Positions 26,653 through 37,337 of a stretch of 64,000 nt of DNA are shown here, in pieces. The number at the start of each line of letters is the position of its first letter. The stretch's first letter is position 1. This DNA is from Erythrobacter sp. YT30 (GTDB lineage: Bacteria > Pseudomonadota > Alphaproteobacteria > Sphingomonadales > Sphingomonadaceae): positions 620,001-684,000 of the forward strand of contig NZ_LMAF01000001.1 of NCBI RefSeq assembly GCF_001542875.1. The letters are read 5' to 3'. The position numbers were made by a program, and so were the translations under genes. A model generated the notes under the pieces. That model saw only the letters and a list, made by a program, of their open reading frames with translations. It was not told where the DNA came from and searched no databases.

Positions 26653-28044
26653 TTAGCCATCCTTCATCCGCTTATACGCATCAAGCGCGCGCTCACGGCC
26701 TTCCTTGTGCGCGATCATCTTGGGCGGATAATCATCGGGCAGGCAGCCGTGCTCTTCGGGATCGTGGATGTAAGGCTCATCGAGGTCGGCAAGTTCTGGC
26801 ACGTATTCCCGGATGTAACCCGCGCTATCGAATTTCTCTGACTGGGTGAGCGGAGCCATGATGCGGCTGAACATGTTGGAATCGACGCCCGTCCCCGCAT
26901 TCCATTGCCAATTGACCGCGTTCGATCCGTAATCGGCATCGACAAGGCAATCCCAGAACCATTTCTCGCCCTCACGCCAATCGATCAGCAGATGCTTGAT
27001 GAGAAAGCTCGCGGTGATCATGCGCACCCGGTTGTGCATCCATCCGGTCTTCCAAAGCTGGCGCATGCCTGCATCGACAATCGGATAGCCCGTTTCGCCT
27101 TTCTGCCACTTTTCCAGATCTGCAGCGGCGTCTTCGTCGGTTGACGGATCACGCCATTTGAGATCATCGTAGTCCCCGCGATAATTCTCGCTCGCGTAGG
27201 CGGGGAATTGGCAGATCACGTTCGCTGCATAATCGCGCCAGACCAGTTCGCTTTCATAGCTTTGCCAGCCATCAGAGCGTTTGTGCTTCAGCTCATGCCA
27301 GATTTGGACGGGCGAGATTTCGCCAAAATGCAGATGCGGAGACAGGCGCGAGGTTTTATCGACACCGGGGAAATTGCGCTTGTCTTCGTAAGCGCCCACG
27401 TCGTCTTTCCAGTCTTCGAGCCGTCGATGCGCGGCGTCTTCGCCCACGTCCCAGAATTCGGCAATCCCACCAGACCAATCCGGTTTGGTGGGAAGCAGGT
27501 TCCAATCAGCGAGATCATTGCTGGCGGGCCAATTTTCGGGCGATGATAGCGTTTCAGGCTCGCCCAACACGTCGCGAGGCGGAAATTCCTCGCGCATCGC
27601 TTTATAGAACGGCGTGTAGATTTTATACGGATCGCCTGAGCCAGTCGTAACGTGACCAGCCGGGAAGAGATAAACGCCATCATAGAGCTCGAGTTCAAGT
27701 TCATCTGCGAGCGCGCCCTGCACCTTTCGCCACCAGGGTTCGTAATGGCGGTTGGCGTGGACGGTGTTGGCGCCGGTGGCGTTGGCGACTTTAGTCAGTT
27801 CCTCCACCGCATCACCGCGGCGCAGGATCAGCTTCGCATTGCGTTGGCCGAAACTTTTGGAAAGACTCTCAAGCGAATGGTGCAGCCACCACCGCGATGC
27901 GCCACCCATTTTGTGATGATCGGGCGCGTCATCATCGAGCACATAAACAGGCACCACCGGGCCTTTTTGCGCGGCGTGATACAGGGCTGGATTGTCGGCC
28001 ATGCGCAGATCGCGTCGCAGCCAGACGATTTGGGTTTCACTCAT
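26653..28044 (-). CDS. phrB: Deoxyribodipyrimidine photolyase
   Basis: 463-residue flavoprotein that uses blue light to split UV-induced cyclobutane pyrimidine dimers. The N-terminal antenna domain starts IVWLRRDLRMADNPAL. The C-terminal FAD domain has GEISPVQIWHE, the helix with GYPIVDAGMRQLWKTGWMHNR, and WNAGTGVDSNMFSRIMAP, all diagnostic of class I photolyases. Length is normal. It is followed by the serine hydrolase and preceded 15 bases away by the membrane hydrolase gene on the same strand. No LexA box was seen upstream. Confidence 0.96.
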   Translation of the reverse strand: MSETQIVWLRRDLRMADNPALYHAAQKGPVVPVYVLDDDAPDHHKMGGASRWWLHHSLESLSKSFGQRNAKLILRRGDAVEELTKVANATGANTVHANRHYEPWWRKVQGALADELELELYDGVYLFPAGHVTTGSGDPYKIYTPFYKAMREEFPPRDVLGEPETLSSPENWPASNDLADWNLLPTKPDWSGGIAEFWDVGEDAAHRRLEDWKDDVGAYEDKRNFPGVDKTSRLSPHLHFGEISPVQIWHELKHKRSDGWQSYESELVWRDYAANVICQFPAYASENYRGDYDDLKWRDPSTDEDAAADLEKWQKGETGYPIVDAGMRQLWKTGWMHNRVRMITASFLIKHLLIDWREGEKWFWDCLVDADYGSNAVNWQWNAGTGVDSNMFSRIMAPLTQSEKFDSAGYIREYVPELADLDEPYIHDPEEHGCLPDDYPPKMIAHKEGRERALDAYKRMKDG

Positions 28045-28059
28045 GTGTGATGAAGCGCG

Positions 28060-29046
28060 CTAGTCTTCGGGAAGTTCCCCCTCGATCGGAACGCATTGCA
28101 CATCGGGTAGTGCGATGCTGAAGCGGTCGCGAGCGCGAGGATCGTAAAAGCGGGCATCGTATAGGATGACGCCCCCATTCTCAGCTAGCTCAACAAAAGG
28201 TGTCCGCGACCACCGAAGAAATGCTTCTGCCTGCGAATTGCCCGTGGCCCCGGCGATGACCGGCTCCAACTGGCATTCGCCAACTGTTTGTACCGTGCGG
28301 CTCTGATGGTGCTCGTCATGCTCCTGCGCTGATATCAGCGGGAGAACTGGGCTGCTGATTGTATAGCGGCCAGCCTCGCCGATTATCATCTCGCGTTTCC
28401 AAGAGAACACAGGCGAAGGACTAGCAATCACAATCCTTCCAGGGAATGCGACATCGCTATCTTCCACCTCGCGTACGGTGGTAATGGCAAAGTTGGTGCC
28501 GATGTAAACGACGCCGACCAATGCTCCGATCCAAGCCGGCCGCTTCCAATTCGATCCGCGCCCTTCTGCCCGAAGCGACCACCATGTTGTGAGCCCAAAC
28601 AGCGCCCACAGCCACACATCGATGATAAATAGCGTGTCGCCATAGGCCCAGTTAGGCGCGAATGGCTCCCAGAAACGGATGCCGTAGACGTTGAACCAAT
28701 CGAAAATAGGGTGACTTAAGCAGGCAAGGAAACTCAGTATATAGAGCCATTTAAAGCTCACCGGCAGCCGGTCATCAGGCCGTTTCCCACGTCCGGCCTG
28801 CCAGCGGTCAAACCACCACAACCCCGCTGCCAGCACCAGCGGCAACAGCACCATCGCTGGCGGGCCATGGGTGATCCCGCGGCGAAAGCCCAGATGCTCT
28901 GTCCCCTCCAGCCAGAAAAAGCACGCAGCATCCACATCGGGAATATTTGCGCCAATAATTAGCGCTGGCATGCCAAGCCCGGTCTTTTTCTTGAGGCCCA
29001 TCTGGCCCATCAAGGCGCCGACAAGGCTGTGCGTGAGGTTGTCCAT
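28060..29046 (-). CDS. Membrane-bound metal-dependent hydrolase family (YdjM/DUF457-type)
   Basis: 328 residues. The N-terminus MDNLTHSLVGALMG with LIIGANIPDVDA, then HGPPAMVLLPLVLA and the histidine in LSHPIFDW, matches the YdjM/LexA-regulated-hydrolase-like family, which has four or five membrane helices and conserved His/Asp residues thought to bind metal. A soluble C-terminal part of about 150 residues follows. Biochemical function is not established for the family. It is divergent from the esterase gene with about 80 bases between and 15 bases upstream of the photolyase gene. Confidence 0.87.
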   Translation of the reverse strand: MDNLTHSLVGALMGQMGLKKKTGLGMPALIIGANIPDVDAACFFWLEGTEHLGFRRGITHGPPAMVLLPLVLAAGLWWFDRWQAGRGKRPDDRLPVSFKWLYILSFLACLSHPIFDWFNVYGIRFWEPFAPNWAYGDTLFIIDVWLWALFGLTTWWSLRAEGRGSNWKRPAWIGALVGVVYIGTNFAITTVREVEDSDVAFPGRIVIASPSPVFSWKREMIIGEAGRYTISSPVLPLISAQEHDEHHQSRTVQTVGECQLEPVIAGATGNSQAEAFLRWSRTPFVELAENGGVILYDARFYDPRARDRFSIALPDVQCVPIEGELPED

Positions 29047-29127
29047 CGGCGCTTCTCATTTGCGTTTGTTATTTGCGGGGCCCTACCGATGGTGCATAGG
29101 CCCGTCAAAACATTGGAGAATGCGTAA

Positions 29128-30075
29128 GTGACCGACACGCCTTTTATCCGGCCTGACATGCAGGCTTTTCTCGATGCGCTGGCAGCGGCAAACGGGCCGA
29201 AGATCGCCGATATGACGCTCGAAGAAGCGCGGATGACGTACCAGGCGCTTCATGCCATGAGCGACAGGCCTGCGCGCGAACTGGCGGTGATCAAGGATCT
29301 CACCTGCCCCGGACCAGAAGGCGATATCCCGCTTCGCCTCTACGATCCTCGCGAGAGCCGGGAACCTTCGCCGATCATCACGTTCTTTCATGGCGGCGGA
29401 TTTGTCATCGGTGATTTGGAAACCCACCATGCGCTGTGCACTGAAATCGCTGCTCTGATGGACATGCCACTGATCGCGGTCGATTACCGGCGCGCACCCG
29501 AAGCACCCTTCCCCGCAGCCATCAATGATTGCGAAGCGGCAACGCGGTGGATTGCTTCTTCACCAGGCGCTCTGGGGCGCAAGGCAACCGGGATCATCAC
29601 CATTGGCGACAGCGCAGGCGGCACGGCGACCATTGCGGTCAGCCAACTGCTTGCGAACAATCCGGCCGATGTTCCGGTCGTGCTGCAAGTGCCCATTTTC
29701 CCGCTCGCAAGTCCGGCAGAAGGCTCCGTCAGCCTTGAAGACTTCGCCGACGGTTTCATCCTCACCAAAGCGGCGGTCGAGTTCTTCGATGTAGCTTACA
29801 AAGCCGACCGCAAAGATGCGCGCGGCTTTCCAATCCTTGGCGATCACACGTCAGCTCCTCCCACGGTGCTGGTCACGGCCAGCCTTGATCCGATCCGCGA
29901 TTCCGGGCGCGACTATGCAAAGGCGCTTGCAGATAGCGGCGCGAATTTCGTGTTTCTGGAGATGAAGGGTGTCACCCATTCCTTCACCAACATCCGCGGC
30001 GCTGTGCCGAGTGCACAAGGTGATCTCGAGCGCATGATCGGAGCGATGCAGTTTATGCTGGGCACCAGTTCATGA
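29128..30075 (+). CDS. Alpha/beta hydrolase, hormone-sensitive-lipase (HSL) family
   Basis: 315-residue carboxylesterase-type hydrolase. The oxyanion motif HGGGF begins at His88, the nucleophile elbow GDSAGG has Ser162, and the C-terminal acid and histidine lie in ASLDPIRD and GVTHSF. An N-terminal cap of about 60 residues is typical of family IV esterases. The start is GTG 29128 with GGAGA 8 bases upstream. Its stop overlaps the rppH ATG by four bases. The physiological ester is unknown. Confidence 0.93.
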   Translation: MTDTPFIRPDMQAFLDALAAANGPKIADMTLEEARMTYQALHAMSDRPARELAVIKDLTCPGPEGDIPLRLYDPRESREPSPIITFFHGGGFVIGDLETHHALCTEIAALMDMPLIAVDYRRAPEAPFPAAINDCEAATRWIASSPGALGRKATGIITIGDSAGGTATIAVSQLLANNPADVPVVLQVPIFPLASPAEGSVSLEDFADGFILTKAAVEFFDVAYKADRKDARGFPILGDHTSAPPTVLVTASLDPIRDSGRDYAKALADSGANFVFLEMKGVTHSFTNIRGAVPSAQGDLERMIGAMQFMLGTSS

Positions 30076-30557
30076 GCATCGATCCCAATTCGCTTCCCTA
30101 TCGCCCTTGTGCAGGCTTCATGTTGGTTAACCAGCAAAGCCTCGTCTTTGTCGGCCAGCGGCTTGAAAAGCGCGCGCATGGCAAATGGCAGATGCCACAA
30201 GGCGGCATTGATCCGGGCGAAGACCCAGAAACCGCTGCCTTGCGAGAGCTGGAGGAAGAAACCGGCGTTACGTCCGAAATGGTCGATATCATAGCGCCCT
30301 CACGCGAAGTGATGCGTTATGATCTGCCGCCGGACCTGCTCGGTAAAGTGTGGAAGGGCAAGTATCGCGGACAGGAGCAATGGTGGTACCTGGGCCGATT
30401 CTTGGGGTCTGATGAAGATATCAACCTCAACGCTCACAATCCTGCAGAGTTTGGCGAATATCGCTGGGTGGAGCCGCACAAACTGCCCGAACTGATCGTG
30501 CCGTTCAAACGCGAGGTTTATGCGAAACTGGTGGCTGAATTCAGCCCACTGATCTGA
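30072..30557 (+). CDS. rppH: RNA pyrophosphohydrolase RppH
   Basis: 161-residue Nudix hydrolase that removes pyrophosphate from 5'-triphosphate RNA and so starts 5'-end-dependent mRNA decay. The Nudix box GIDPGEDPETAALRELEEET (45-65) is complete, and RPCAGFMLVN, KWQMPQGGID and the C-terminal KREVYAKLV match RppH. It overlaps the esterase gene (ATGA) and converges with the TPR-protein gene. Confidence 0.95.
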   Translation: MSIDPNSLPYRPCAGFMLVNQQSLVFVGQRLEKRAHGKWQMPQGGIDPGEDPETAALRELEEETGVTSEMVDIIAPSREVMRYDLPPDLLGKVWKGKYRGQEQWWYLGRFLGSDEDINLNAHNPAEFGEYRWVEPHKLPELIVPFKREVYAKLVAEFSPLI

Positions 30558-30575
30558 TCCGCACCGAAGCGATGA

Positions 30576-31070
30576 TCAGTTCGCTGCGGTTTGCTCTTCG
30601 CTCGTTTCAGCGGCGAGGCGCGCAGGTGGACCCTTTGCGATGGTGCTTTGGAGGGCGACCGTTTCAGGGCAGCTGTCACCGCAAAGGCTTTGCAACTGGG
30701 CAAGATTGCGCTTCGCTTTTTCAACGGCGCCCTTTTCAACCAGAGCTTCACCCTCGCCTGAAATCGCGGCGAAATTACCGGGTTCCCGCTCCAAAGCTTC
30801 GCGATAATACCGGATCGCTTTACCCTGAAGCCCATCTTGCCGCGCAGCTTCCGCCAATTCGAGGAAAATGCCAGTGTAACCAGGATCGACCGCCAGTGCC
30901 GCTTCGTAAGCATCGATTGCGGCCTGCGTATCGCCTGCTTTCAGCGCAGCTTGCCCCTGTGCGACCAAGGAGACGGCGCGCGGATCGGGCTCCCCGCTTT
31001 GCGCAACTGTCACACTCGCAGTTGTAGCGAGAAAGAGAGACAAAGCGGCTGCAGCGGGCGCGAAACGCAT
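30576..31070 (-). CDS. Secreted TPR-repeat protein
   Basis: 164 residues from ATG 31070 (GGAGC six bases upstream). A signal peptide (MRFAPAAAALSLFLATTAS, ending VTVAQ) is followed by about three tetratricopeptide repeats (ALKAGDTQAAIDAYEAALAV, YTGIFLELAEAARQDGLQGK, and a third to about 130), with one disulphide-like pair in LCGDSCPETV. It is likely a periplasmic scaffold; the partner is unknown. In-frame starts upstream of 31070 would remove the signal from the N-terminus. The Gln/Thr-rich tail is short. Confidence 0.8.
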   Translation of the reverse strand: MRFAPAAAALSLFLATTASVTVAQSGEPDPRAVSLVAQGQAALKAGDTQAAIDAYEAALAVDPGYTGIFLELAEAARQDGLQGKAIRYYREALEREPGNFAAISGEGEALVEKGAVEKAKRNLAQLQSLCGDSCPETVALQSTIAKGPPARLAAETSEEQTAAN

Positions 31071-31132
31071 AAAAAGCTCCTTAAGGTCAGCAAGTCTGGA
31101 TGGCGACACATCATCCATAACACGAATGGCTA

Positions 31133-32311
31133 TCACGGGCTTTGCAAAATGGCGATAAAAAACCCGTCTGTATCGTGGTGAAACGGATCAAGCCTTGCCC
31201 CTTCTCCACGGTTTTCTCCAATTGGCAGGTTTGCAGGCTCGCTTTTCCAGGCGGGATGCGCACTGAGGAAGGCGGTGACCTGCTCTGCACCCTCGGCATC
31301 AAGAACAGAACACGTGACGTATGTAATTGTTCCGCCTGGCCGTACACATTGGCGAGCGATATCAAGCACGTGGCGCTGTAGATTGGTGAGGCGTTCCAGC
31401 TCTTTAGGGTCTAATCGCCAGCGGCTTTCCGGGTTACGTCGCCACGTGCCAGAGCCTGAGCAAGGCGCATCGACAAGCACGTGATCCACTTTGCCCAACC
31501 AAGGACCGAGCGCTTCCATCTCTTTGCCCGGATTGAGTAAAATTGTGTGGTCAATGCCCGCACCCGCCTTCTTTGCGCGCGGCGCCAGGTTGCCGAGGCG
31601 GCGTTTATCGGTGTCTGCTGCAATAAGGCTGATCGCATTGCCGAACCGCGCTGCAAGGCCCAAGGTCTTACCTCCAGCTCCTGCGCAAAGGTCGAGAACA
31701 GTATCTCCAGCTTCAGCGGGCACAGCCTCGCATACGAGCTGGCTTGCGTGATCCTGTATCTCGATTGCACCAGAACGATATGCTTCCCACTGCTCGACCT
31801 GTGTGCCGAATGGAAAACGCAAAGCTTGCGGCGCGGCGATCGGTTCGCCTTTTTCCGGCAGTTCGATCTGCGCGCGGTCTGCCTTGAATGCATTGACGCG
31901 AACATCAAGCGGAGCGCGATCAAGCAGCGCCTGAGCCGCTTCGCCCTTCATATCCGACTTTGCGAGCGCTTCGGTGAGCCATTGCGGAGCGAGGCCTGTC
32001 TTGGCTGCTTGTTCATTCTCATCAATGGCTGCGGGGCCATAGGATGATCCATCGAATAGAGCTGGAAGCGCTTCGTCCGTTTCCGCCAGCGACAGCATCG
32101 CAGCACGACCCGTTTCGGGCACCGGGCCGCACAGACGGATAGCCTGGTAAACAAGCTCGCGCACGGCCCGGCGATCCTTGGACCCGGCGTAACGGCGCGC
32201 TCGGAAATAGTCGGCAATCAAGCGATCAGCAGGCGCGCCCTTTGATTTTGCCGCTTCAATGATCTGATCGAGCAGCTCAATCGCAGCCTGAACGCGCGCA
32301 GCGGGTGTCAC
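31133..32311 (-). CDS. RsmB/NOP2-type RNA (cytosine-5) methyltransferase
   Basis: 392 residues: an N-terminal NusB-like helical domain (RVQAAIELLDQIIEAA, YFRARRYAGSKDRRAVRELV) then an SAM-dependent methyltransferase domain with DLCAGAGGKTLGLA, the motif IV cysteine in DAPCSGSGTWRRNPE and the catalytic TCSVLDAEG. This pair of cysteines is typical of 16S rRNA m5C methylases such as RsmB; which rRNA position is modified cannot be told. The start is GTG 32311, overlapping the upstream gene's stop as GTGA. Confidence 0.93.
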   Translation of the reverse strand: MTPAARVQAAIELLDQIIEAAKSKGAPADRLIADYFRARRYAGSKDRRAVRELVYQAIRLCGPVPETGRAAMLSLAETDEALPALFDGSSYGPAAIDENEQAAKTGLAPQWLTEALAKSDMKGEAAQALLDRAPLDVRVNAFKADRAQIELPEKGEPIAAPQALRFPFGTQVEQWEAYRSGAIEIQDHASQLVCEAVPAEAGDTVLDLCAGAGGKTLGLAARFGNAISLIAADTDKRRLGNLAPRAKKAGAGIDHTILLNPGKEMEALGPWLGKVDHVLVDAPCSGSGTWRRNPESRWRLDPKELERLTNLQRHVLDIARQCVRPGGTITYVTCSVLDAEGAEQVTAFLSAHPAWKSEPANLPIGENRGEGARLDPFHHDTDGFFIAILQSP

Positions 32312-32565
32312 TTACGGCTTTCTTCCATTTGCTTGAACATTGCTTCGAATTCTTCCTTGCTCGGCACTGCGAAGCATCGGTGCTCGTATTGTGCTCCGCT
32401 CTGAGTTTCAGCCATCTGCGTCATGCGCGCGGCCATTTTGGCACCAACTACTTCGCAAGCCTCTCGGCTTTCAAAAACGATTTCCGGACGTTCGATGCTG
32501 AATTCGCCTGGGCTGTCAGGCAGCCAGCCGAGCATGACTACGATGAATGGGATGATTTCGACCAT
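32308..32565 (-). CDS. Small protein of unknown function between guaB and the methyltransferase
   Basis: 85 residues. The N-terminal 15 are hydrophobic (MVEIIPFIVVMLGWL), then a charged region with two cysteines (REACEVVGAK and YEHRCFAVP) and a C-terminal amphipathic helix (SKEEFEAMFKQMEESRK). No family is recognised; short membrane-associated proteins of this shape are common. It is coupled to the methyltransferase by GTGA and lies 24 bases after guaB on the same strand. Confidence 0.65.
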   Translation of the reverse strand: MVEIIPFIVVMLGWLPDSPGEFSIERPEIVFESREACEVVGAKMAARMTQMAETQSGAQYEHRCFAVPSKEEFEAMFKQMEESRK

Positions 32566-32574
32566 GACAGCCTC

Positions 32575-34137
<1,563 letters not shown>

Positions 34138-35598
34138 CTAGGGTTGATAAGTTTCAGTGTCGGCGAAACGGCGCACGAGTTCTTCGTGCAGCAAAACATC
34201 GTCAATCGCCCCGCCCAATTCGATTGTGTCGACGTCATCCGAGGCCGCGTGATAGTCGCTGTCGAGAAAGGGCGCGATCACTTCGCGCGATCCGAATGCG
34301 GTCGAGAGGAACACGGCTGGCACGCCTTCACTCAGGAAAGCCCAGCCATCCTGACGTTGAACGAATGAGTTGGCGAATTCGCTATCACCGAGCTCACGAT
34401 TGGCCTCAGCCAGAACAGTCTTGATAGTGCTATCGAGCGCAGTGCGCCCTTCCCCGATAAAGCCCACCGGACTTCCTTCTGGGGCGATGGCAACTGTGTC
34501 GAAATTGAAAACGGCCTTGATTGTTTCGAGAGGAAAAGGCGGCTGCTCGATAAATGCCTTGGCGCCCAACAGGCCCGCTTCTTCCGCGCTGGTAGCGACG
34601 ACGTAGACATCTCGATCGTGAGGGCCGCGATTGGCAAGGCGGCGAGACACTTCGAGCATGGCGGCCACCCCGCTAGCATTATCAACCGCACCATTGCAGA
34701 TGCGATCCGCTGCATCTGGCGGGCCGCATTCGCCCAAATGATCCCAATGCGCCATCATCATCACAGCGCCGCTGTCTGGCACGGCGCCTCCGAGTTTGCC
34801 GATGACGTTGTAGCTGGTGAACTCGCGCCGGTCCGAAGTTGCCTCGACCGTTGCGAGCGCTTTCATCGTTTGCGGCTCGAAATCGTCTCTGCCAGCAGCC
34901 TCGACAAGGCGATCCCAGCTTAGCTGCCCAAGCGCCCTGATAACGGCTTCCTCTGTCGCAAAAGCGCTCAGATCAAGGGGTTCTTCGCTGGCGAGCAGGA
35001 TGCGTTCGGTGCCGAAAGCTGTTCTCAGCCCTGCAATTTCAGCTTCGTTCTGGACCACGGTGATGATGGCCGCTGGCCCTTTGGCGAACAGCTCGGTTCG
35101 GCGGCGCGGGCTTTCGCCCGGTTCGCCCAACATCAAGACGACTTTGCCAGCGACAACATCATCAGGCACTTCGGCGCCCAGCCTGCCGACAAACACGGTT
35201 TCACCCCGTTCAACCAAAGCGCGGCGAGGCGAGGTAAATGCGACGGCTGCCTCTTCCTCAAAGACAATGGAGCGCCGCCCGACGCGTAGGCCAACTACGC
35301 TGGTAAAGGGTTTTGTGCTGATAAGGGAAACCGGCGCGCGCCATTCGCTGCCTGGATCATTGGTGCCGGATACAAGACCCACCTCGCCCATGCGCTGTGT
35401 GATGTAGGCGACGGTGCGTTCTTCGCCCAAGGTACCCGGCTTGCGCCCGCCGAATTCATCGCTCGCGAGCACTTCGATATCGCGCATCATCGCGCTCGCA
35501 ATCAGCTCGCGCTCCGCCACGGAGGCAGAGGCGAGCGGTTTGCTCCCGCACGCAGATAGAAGCGCGCTTGCACAAAGTACCCAGAACGCCCGGTTCAT
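34138..35598 (-). CDS. M28-family metallopeptidase, lipoprotein
   Basis: 486 residues. A lipoprotein signal with Cys17 (ALLSAC) is followed by a PA-type insert and an M28 zinc aminopeptidase domain: AHWDHLGECG gives the first ligands, GAVDNASGVAAMLE the bridging Asp, and TSAEEAGLLGAKAF the catalytic Glu pair. A later His (SDYHAASDD) completes the site. It is likely a periplasmic or outer-membrane-anchored aminopeptidase. It overlaps the upstream dehydrogenase gene by 4 bases (ATGA). Confidence 0.9.
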   Translation of the reverse strand: MNRAFWVLCASALLSACGSKPLASASVAERELIASAMMRDIEVLASDEFGGRKPGTLGEERTVAYITQRMGEVGLVSGTNDPGSEWRAPVSLISTKPFTSVVGLRVGRRSIVFEEEAAVAFTSPRRALVERGETVFVGRLGAEVPDDVVAGKVVLMLGEPGESPRRRTELFAKGPAAIITVVQNEAEIAGLRTAFGTERILLASEEPLDLSAFATEEAVIRALGQLSWDRLVEAAGRDDFEPQTMKALATVEATSDRREFTSYNVIGKLGGAVPDSGAVMMMAHWDHLGECGPPDAADRICNGAVDNASGVAAMLEVSRRLANRGPHDRDVYVVATSAEEAGLLGAKAFIEQPPFPLETIKAVFNFDTVAIAPEGSPVGFIGEGRTALDSTIKTVLAEANRELGDSEFANSFVQRQDGWAFLSEGVPAVFLSTAFGSREVIAPFLDSDYHAASDDVDTIELGGAIDDVLLHEELVRRFADTETYQP

Positions 35599-36362
35599 TC
35601 GGCGGTCCAGCCCCCATCAATGCTCCAGTTCGCGCCTGTCACGTTACCCGCTTCCTCGCGGCACAGGAACACGGCAAGCGCGCCCACTTCATGAGGCTGG
35701 ACGAACTTCTTGGTCGGCTGTTTGGCCAGCAGGACATCGTTGATGACTTCTTCCCGGCTTAGCCCGCGCGCTTTCATCGTGTCGGGGATTTGCCCTTCGA
35801 TCAGCGGTGTCCAGACATATCCAGGCGAAATGCAATTCGCGGTTACGCCTGACTGTGCAAGCTCAAGCGCAATGGTTTTGGTAAATCCAGCCACGGCATG
35901 TTTGGAAGCGTTGTAAGCGCTCTTGAAGGGAGAAGCCGTGATCGAGTGGGCAGAGGCTGTGTTGATTATGCGGCCCCACCCCTTCTCTTTCATCGCTGGA
36001 ACGGCGCAGCGCGTGGTGTGGAATACGGCCGACAGGTTTAGCGCAATCACAGCATCCCATTTCTCGGTCGGGAAATCCTCAACCGGGCTGACATGCTGCA
36101 TGCCTGCATTGTTAATTAGAATGTCGAGGGGGCCGATCTCCTCCATCATCGCTTCGATGGCTGCAGGATCGAGCAGGTTCGCGCCATTGTAATCCGCGCC
36201 CAACTCTTTCTGAAGCGCTGCGATTTCATCGGCATCGCCCAAACCGTTGAGGATCACAGAGGCACCTTCGGCTTGCAAAGCCTTGGCCATGGCGAGGCCA
36301 ATCCCCGACGTCGAACCCGTTATCAAAGCCCGTTTGCCTTCAAGCAGCCCAGTTTCCGGCAT
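35595..36362 (-). CDS. 3-hydroxybutyrate dehydrogenase-like SDR
   Basis: 255-residue short-chain dehydrogenase. NAD-binding TGSTSGIG lies at 15-22, then INNAGMQHVSPVEDFP, the catalytic Ser in TASAHSITAS and Tyr/Lys in SAYNASKHAV, and ISPGYVWTPLIEGQIP. QHVSPVEDFP and YVWTPLIEGQI are typical of D-3-hydroxybutyrate dehydrogenases, which oxidise 3-hydroxybutyrate to acetoacetate during storage-polymer or ketone use. The start is ATG 36362 with AAGG 7 bases upstream; a TTG two codons earlier is less likely. Confidence 0.88.
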   Translation of the reverse strand: MPETGLLEGKRALITGSTSGIGLAMAKALQAEGASVILNGLGDADEIAALQKELGADYNGANLLDPAAIEAMMEEIGPLDILINNAGMQHVSPVEDFPTEKWDAVIALNLSAVFHTTRCAVPAMKEKGWGRIINTASAHSITASPFKSAYNASKHAVAGFTKTIALELAQSGVTANCISPGYVWTPLIEGQIPDTMKARGLSREEVINDVLLAKQPTKKFVQPHEVGALAVFLCREEAGNVTGANWSIDGGWTAE

Positions 36363-36470
36363 TGCCAACCTTTCTCATGTGTTCCATGGATTTGCGTCAA
36401 TTGCTTGGAACCTGCGCGCGTGTCCAGTGTATTCGTCGCGCGCGGGCTGCAAAGAAGAGGGGAACGCTGC

Positions 36471-37337
36471 ATGCGATTGAATCCGTTTGATACCTCCAAG
36501 ATCAAGGTGCGATCGAGCAGCGGCGGAAGAGGCGTTCGGCGTGCGGGCGGTGTTGGATGCGGCACGATTGTCATTGCCATTATCGCAGCATTGGTTTTTG
36601 GCGTTGATCCGATGCAGACAATCGGCATGGTCGAAGGCGTGCAGCAGCAGACTGCGCCAGCGGGCTCCAGCAACGATATGACCGAAGAACAGGTCTGCAA
36701 TATGGGGCCATACGCCACGGAAGCATGCGCGGCGCTCACCAGCCTCAATGGGACGTGGGAGCCGATCTTCGCGCGCTCCAATGTTCGGTTTGAACAGCCG
36801 ACACTCGATCTGTTCCGCGATGGCAGGGTCATGACGCAAGGATGCGGGGGTGCGACGTCCGCCTCTGGCCCGTTCTACTGCCCGGCCGATCTCGGCATTT
36901 ACATTGACACCTCATTCTACGATCAACTGGCGCAGATGTCGGGAACGCGCGGAGATTTTGCGCGTCTTTATGTCATCGCTCACGAATACGGACACCATAT
37001 TCAAAACATGCGAGGACTGGCCGATCAGGTGCGCAGCGCACAGCGGCAAAATCCGCGCGCGGCGAACCAGCTGCAAGTACGCATGGAATTGCAGGCCGAT
37101 TGCTATGCGGGCGTCTGGGCAGGATTGAACAGAGACAAGATCGAACCGGGAGACATGCAGGAAGGCATGGCAGCAGCCAGCGCGATTGGCGATGACACGC
37201 TGCAACGCAATGCAGGCCAGCGCATCAACCCTGAAGGATTCACCCACGGAACCAGCCAGCAGCGCCGCGAGGCGTTGCAGCGCGGACTAAGGAGCGCCGA
37301 TGTTACAGCGTGCGATGCATATTTCGACTTCAACTAA
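36471..37337 (+). CDS. Putative neutral zinc metallopeptidase (YpfJ family)
   Basis: 288 residues. The N-terminus MRLNPFDTSKIKVRSSSGGRG is followed by one membrane segment (30-45, GCGTIVIAIIAALVFG), and the rest faces the periplasm. Zinc motif HEYGH at 171-175, with MELQADCYAGVW supplying the third ligand at Glu207. These features define the neutral zinc metallopeptidase family (YpfJ). The natural substrate is unknown. The start ATG has AGGGGAA upstream. Its end overlaps the next gene by 38 bases. Confidence 0.93.
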   Translation: MRLNPFDTSKIKVRSSSGGRGVRRAGGVGCGTIVIAIIAALVFGVDPMQTIGMVEGVQQQTAPAGSSNDMTEEQVCNMGPYATEACAALTSLNGTWEPIFARSNVRFEQPTLDLFRDGRVMTQGCGGATSASGPFYCPADLGIYIDTSFYDQLAQMSGTRGDFARLYVIAHEYGHHIQNMRGLADQVRSAQRQNPRAANQLQVRMELQADCYAGVWAGLNRDKIEPGDMQEGMAAASAIGDDTLQRNAGQRINPEGFTHGTSQQRREALQRGLRSADVTACDAYFDFN